A stretch of 64,000 nt of DNA from Bacteroidia bacterium. Lineage in GTDB: Bacteria > Bacteroidota > Bacteroidia > Flavobacteriales > Flavobacteriaceae. Below are positions 61,959 through 64,000 of this stretch, piece after piece (within the stretch, counting starts at the first letter, position 1; the number at the start of each line of letters is the position of its first letter). Below the pieces are notes generated by a model. It saw only the letters and a list, made by a program, of their open reading frames with translations, had not been told where the DNA came from and searched no databases. The translations under genes were made by a program, and so were the position numbers. The stretch lies in the NCBI GenBank assembly GCA_030427585.1, contig JAUIBW010000009.1, forward strand, positions 1 through 64,000. Direction: 5' to 3'.

Positions 61959-63173
61959 TTAAGAAAGCATCATCTTAGCTTTTTTAACGGCTTCGACCAA
62001 AGCATCGATTTCTTCTTTAGTATTATAGAATGAAAAAGAAGCACGAACTGTTCCTGGTATTTTATAAAAATCCATAATGGGTTGTGCACAATGATGTCCC
62101 GTGCGTACTGCAATACCAAGTTTATCTACAATAGTTCCTACATCATAGGGGTGAATATTATTTAAATTAAAAGAGATAACGGAAGTTTTGTTTTTAGAGG
62201 TTCCATAGATTTTTAGCCCTTCAATTTCTAATAATTTTTGTGTTCCGTATTCAAGAAGTTCATTCTCATACGTTGCAATATTGTCAAAACCAATACTATT
62301 CATATAGTCAAGTGCTACTCCAAAAGCGATACCACCACAGATATTGGGAGTTCCGGCTTCGAACTTATGCGGTAACCCGGCATAGGTGGTTTTTTCAAAA
62401 GTGACTTGTTCGATCATTTCACCACCACCTTGATAAGGAGGCAGTTTGTTTAACCAATCTTCTTTTCCGTAAAGCATACCTACTCCTGTGGGTCCGCAGA
62501 GTTTGTGTGCCGAGGCAACATAAAAATCTACATCCAAAGCCTTAACATCTGGTTTAACATGAGGGCAAGCTTGCGCACCATCGACCAATACAGCTGCACC
62601 TACACGATGTGCTTTTTCAATAATTTTTTCAATAGGGTTTATAGTTCCTAATGCGTTAGAGATATGATTTGTAAAAACAAGTTTAGTTCTATCAGAAAGT
62701 AATTGATCATATATGTCCATTACTAATTCACCATCTTCATTCATCGGGATGACTTTAAGGATAGCACCAGTACGTTCGCATAACATTTGCCATGGTACAA
62801 TATTAGAATGATGCTCTAAAGCCGAAACAATAATTTCATCATCTTTAGAAAGAAGGGAGGTAAAGCCGGTAGCAATAATATTAATACTATGCGTTGTTCC
62901 TGAAGTTAAAATGATCTCATGAGCGTGTTTTGCACCAAAATGCTCCTGTATTTTCTTACGAGCGATCTCATATGCGTCTGTTGCTTCTTGTGATAAAGTG
63001 TGAACACCACGATGAATATTCGCATTGTAGCTACTATAATAATTTACAATAGTATCTATAACTACCTGCGGTGTTTGAGATGTGGCCGCATTATCAAAAT
63101 ATACCAAAGGTTTTCCGTTTACTTCTCTGGTAAGTATTGGGAAATCGTCTCGTATTTTCTGTACATCTAGCAT
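61959..63173 (-). CDS. sufS: Cysteine desulfurase SufS
   Basis: From ATG 63173 the protein has 404 residues. The PLP-binding Lys is in SAHKLCG (about 220), the active-site Cys in RTGHHCAQP (about 361), and group II features such as YFDNAATSQTP and NANIHRGVHTLS at the start match SufS. It removes sulfur from cysteine as a persulfide for Fe-S assembly, passing it to SufE. sufBCD are not in this window and may lie elsewhere or beyond the right edge. Confidence 0.95.
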   Translation of the reverse strand: MLDVQKIRDDFPILTREVNGKPLVYFDNAATSQTPQVVIDTIVNYYSSYNANIHRGVHTLSQEATDAYEIARKKIQEHFGAKHAHEIILTSGTTHSINIIATGFTSLLSKDDEIIVSALEHHSNIVPWQMLCERTGAILKVIPMNEDGELVMDIYDQLLSDRTKLVFTNHISNALGTINPIEKIIEKAHRVGAAVLVDGAQACPHVKPDVKALDVDFYVASAHKLCGPTGVGMLYGKEDWLNKLPPYQGGGEMIEQVTFEKTTYAGLPHKFEAGTPNICGGIAFGVALDYMNSIGFDNIATYENELLEYGTQKLLEIEGLKIYGTSKNKTSVISFNLNNIHPYDVGTIVDKLGIAVRTGHHCAQPIMDFYKIPGTVRASFSFYNTKEEIDALVEAVKKAKMMLS

Positions 63174-63251
63174 ATTAATTTCTTTCTGCAAAAGTAGTAA
63201 GTATTTCTAATTAGGATTGTTTATTTTTAGAATGATTTAACCCTTTTTATA

Positions 63252-64000
63252 ATGAAACGACTTAAAAAAGTTATTGGGATTACATTTCTTATTCTGTTTA
63301 TAGGAATTTGTATTGTATTTGTAATGAACTATCCAAAGCTTACAATTTTAACAGGATATTCTGCAAAGCATATGAATTCATCGGTTTTTATTGCAAATCG
63401 AAACGTAGAATATACAGACAGACATGACAATAATTTTGCTCCAGTTCACTTGGCAGATGATGAGGTAAATTTGAAAAACAAAACGTCTGTCGCCTCTGTT
63501 TTTGGACTTAAAGAGAGAAAGGCGATTTATAGAGAAGGCTTAGGTAGTGTTCTCATTGATGATGATTTTGATGAAAAGACACCTGTTTTAACACCGCATA
63601 GAACTAAAACAGAAACAGGACTGCCATATCCATATGGCGAATTAGAACAAAAAGACACAATTTTTACTACTGTTGATTATGATAAGCTGAATAGAACTGT
63701 TGCTTCAATCTTTGATTCTGATGGAGAGTATGTAAAGAAAACAAGAGCTGTTCTTGTACTTTATAAAGATCAGATTATTGCCGAGAAATATATAGAGGGA
63801 TTATATAAAGATTCTAAGTTGCCAGGATGGTCTATGACCAAAAGTATTCTTAGTACGGTTTATGGAGTGTTACAAAAACAAGGAGCTATTAATATACATG
63901 ATAACGCTCCGGTATCTGAATGGCAAAATGACACAAGAAAAGAGATAACAATTAATAATCTTTTACAAATGAATTGTGGGTTAGAATGGGATGAGGACTA
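63252..64000 (+). CDS. Class C beta-lactamase-family serine hydrolase, partial (right edge)
   Basis: The frame opens at ATG 63252 and is still open at the window end, giving about 249 residues. It begins MKRLKKVIGITFLILFIGICIVF, a membrane anchor or signal. The catalytic SxxK motif is GWSMTKSILST near residue 195, in the context typical of the beta-lactamase/penicillin-binding family of serine hydrolases, and NNLLQMNCGLEWDED follows at the edge. The second motif (YxN) and the KTG region are not in the window. It is divergent from sufS. The substrate is unknown. Confidence 0.8.
   Translation, partial: MKRLKKVIGITFLILFIGICIVFVMNYPKLTILTGYSAKHMNSSVFIANRNVEYTDRHDNNFAPVHLADDEVNLKNKTSVASVFGLKERKAIYREGLGSVLIDDDFDEKTPVLTPHRTKTETGLPYPYGELEQKDTIFTTVDYDKLNRTVASIFDSDGEYVKKTRAVLVLYKDQIIAEKYIEGLYKDSKLPGWSMTKSILSTVYGVLQKQGAINIHDNAPVSEWQNDTRKEITINNLLQMNCGLEWDED

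Overview
The window looks like a chromosomal segment of a marine-type member of the family Flavobacteriaceae (phylum Bacteroidota); a genus such as Aquimarina is possible but is a guess. Evidence: A+T-rich DNA, Bacteroidota -7 promoter elements (TAnnTTTG) instead of Shine-Dalgarno sites, many short-signal lipoproteins, a type IX secretion (T9SS) C-terminal sorting domain, a gliding-motility C-terminal (CHU_C) remnant, and families typical of the phylum (DUF4175, DUF3078, DUF2480, DUF5689, DUF2007, head-GIN DUF2807). There are no rRNA genes, no prophage and no CRISPR array. One tRNA gene (Cys) is present.

Region 1 (1-9014) is mostly leftward: DUF4175 coiled-coil protein, ybeY, mnmG, a frameshifted small membrane protein, a lipoprotein, a methyltransferase and an OmpH/Skp-like lipoprotein. 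Four parS-like 16-mers (TGTTCCACGTGGAACA, three perfect) sit around mnmG, so this is probably an origin-proximal segregation centre. Region 2 (9116-20369) holds housekeeping genes: alkane monooxygenase, gltX, a DUF4177-like small protein, an SPFH protein, glnS, folB, tRNA-Cys, a LysE exporter, a head-GIN protein and RNase R. Region 3 (20370-23550) contains a 540-base AT-rich gap with DnaA-box-like sequences between rnr and rpiB, a candidate oriC, followed by rpiB, a CDF metal exporter and an ElaA acetyltransferase.

Region 4 (23551-33138): CtpA-type protease, rnpA, then an overlapping run of MBL hydrolase, subtilase and M1 peptidase; a decayed 1.2-kb stretch with the STAS tail of a SulP transporter; and a CPA1-type antiporter with a TrkA-N domain. 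Region 5 (33257-50242) is the accessory part: a secreted endonuclease/exonuclease/phosphatase (EEP) protein, a TonB-dependent receptor, a DUF5689 surface lipoprotein, a giant lamin-tail/EEP T9SS protein and a second small EEP protein. These could form an extracellular nucleic-acid or phosphoester scavenging set (inference). The same region holds five copies of a 33-base palindrome, a frameshifted REP-associated tyrosine transposase (RAYT), an orphan helical protein with higher GC followed by regularly spaced short repeats, and a MetR-like HTH fused to a SAM methyltransferase.

Region 6 (50362-64000): hflX, two DUF3078 outer-membrane-like proteins flanking a tricorn-type protease and a GNAT gene, then a leftward SUF iron-sulfur group (sufS, a beta-helix lipoprotein, DUF4377, sufE, a DUF59 protein, a thioesterase, DUF2480, DUF3078), and a serine hydrolase cut by the right edge. 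All assignments were made by eye from motifs; no database search was run.
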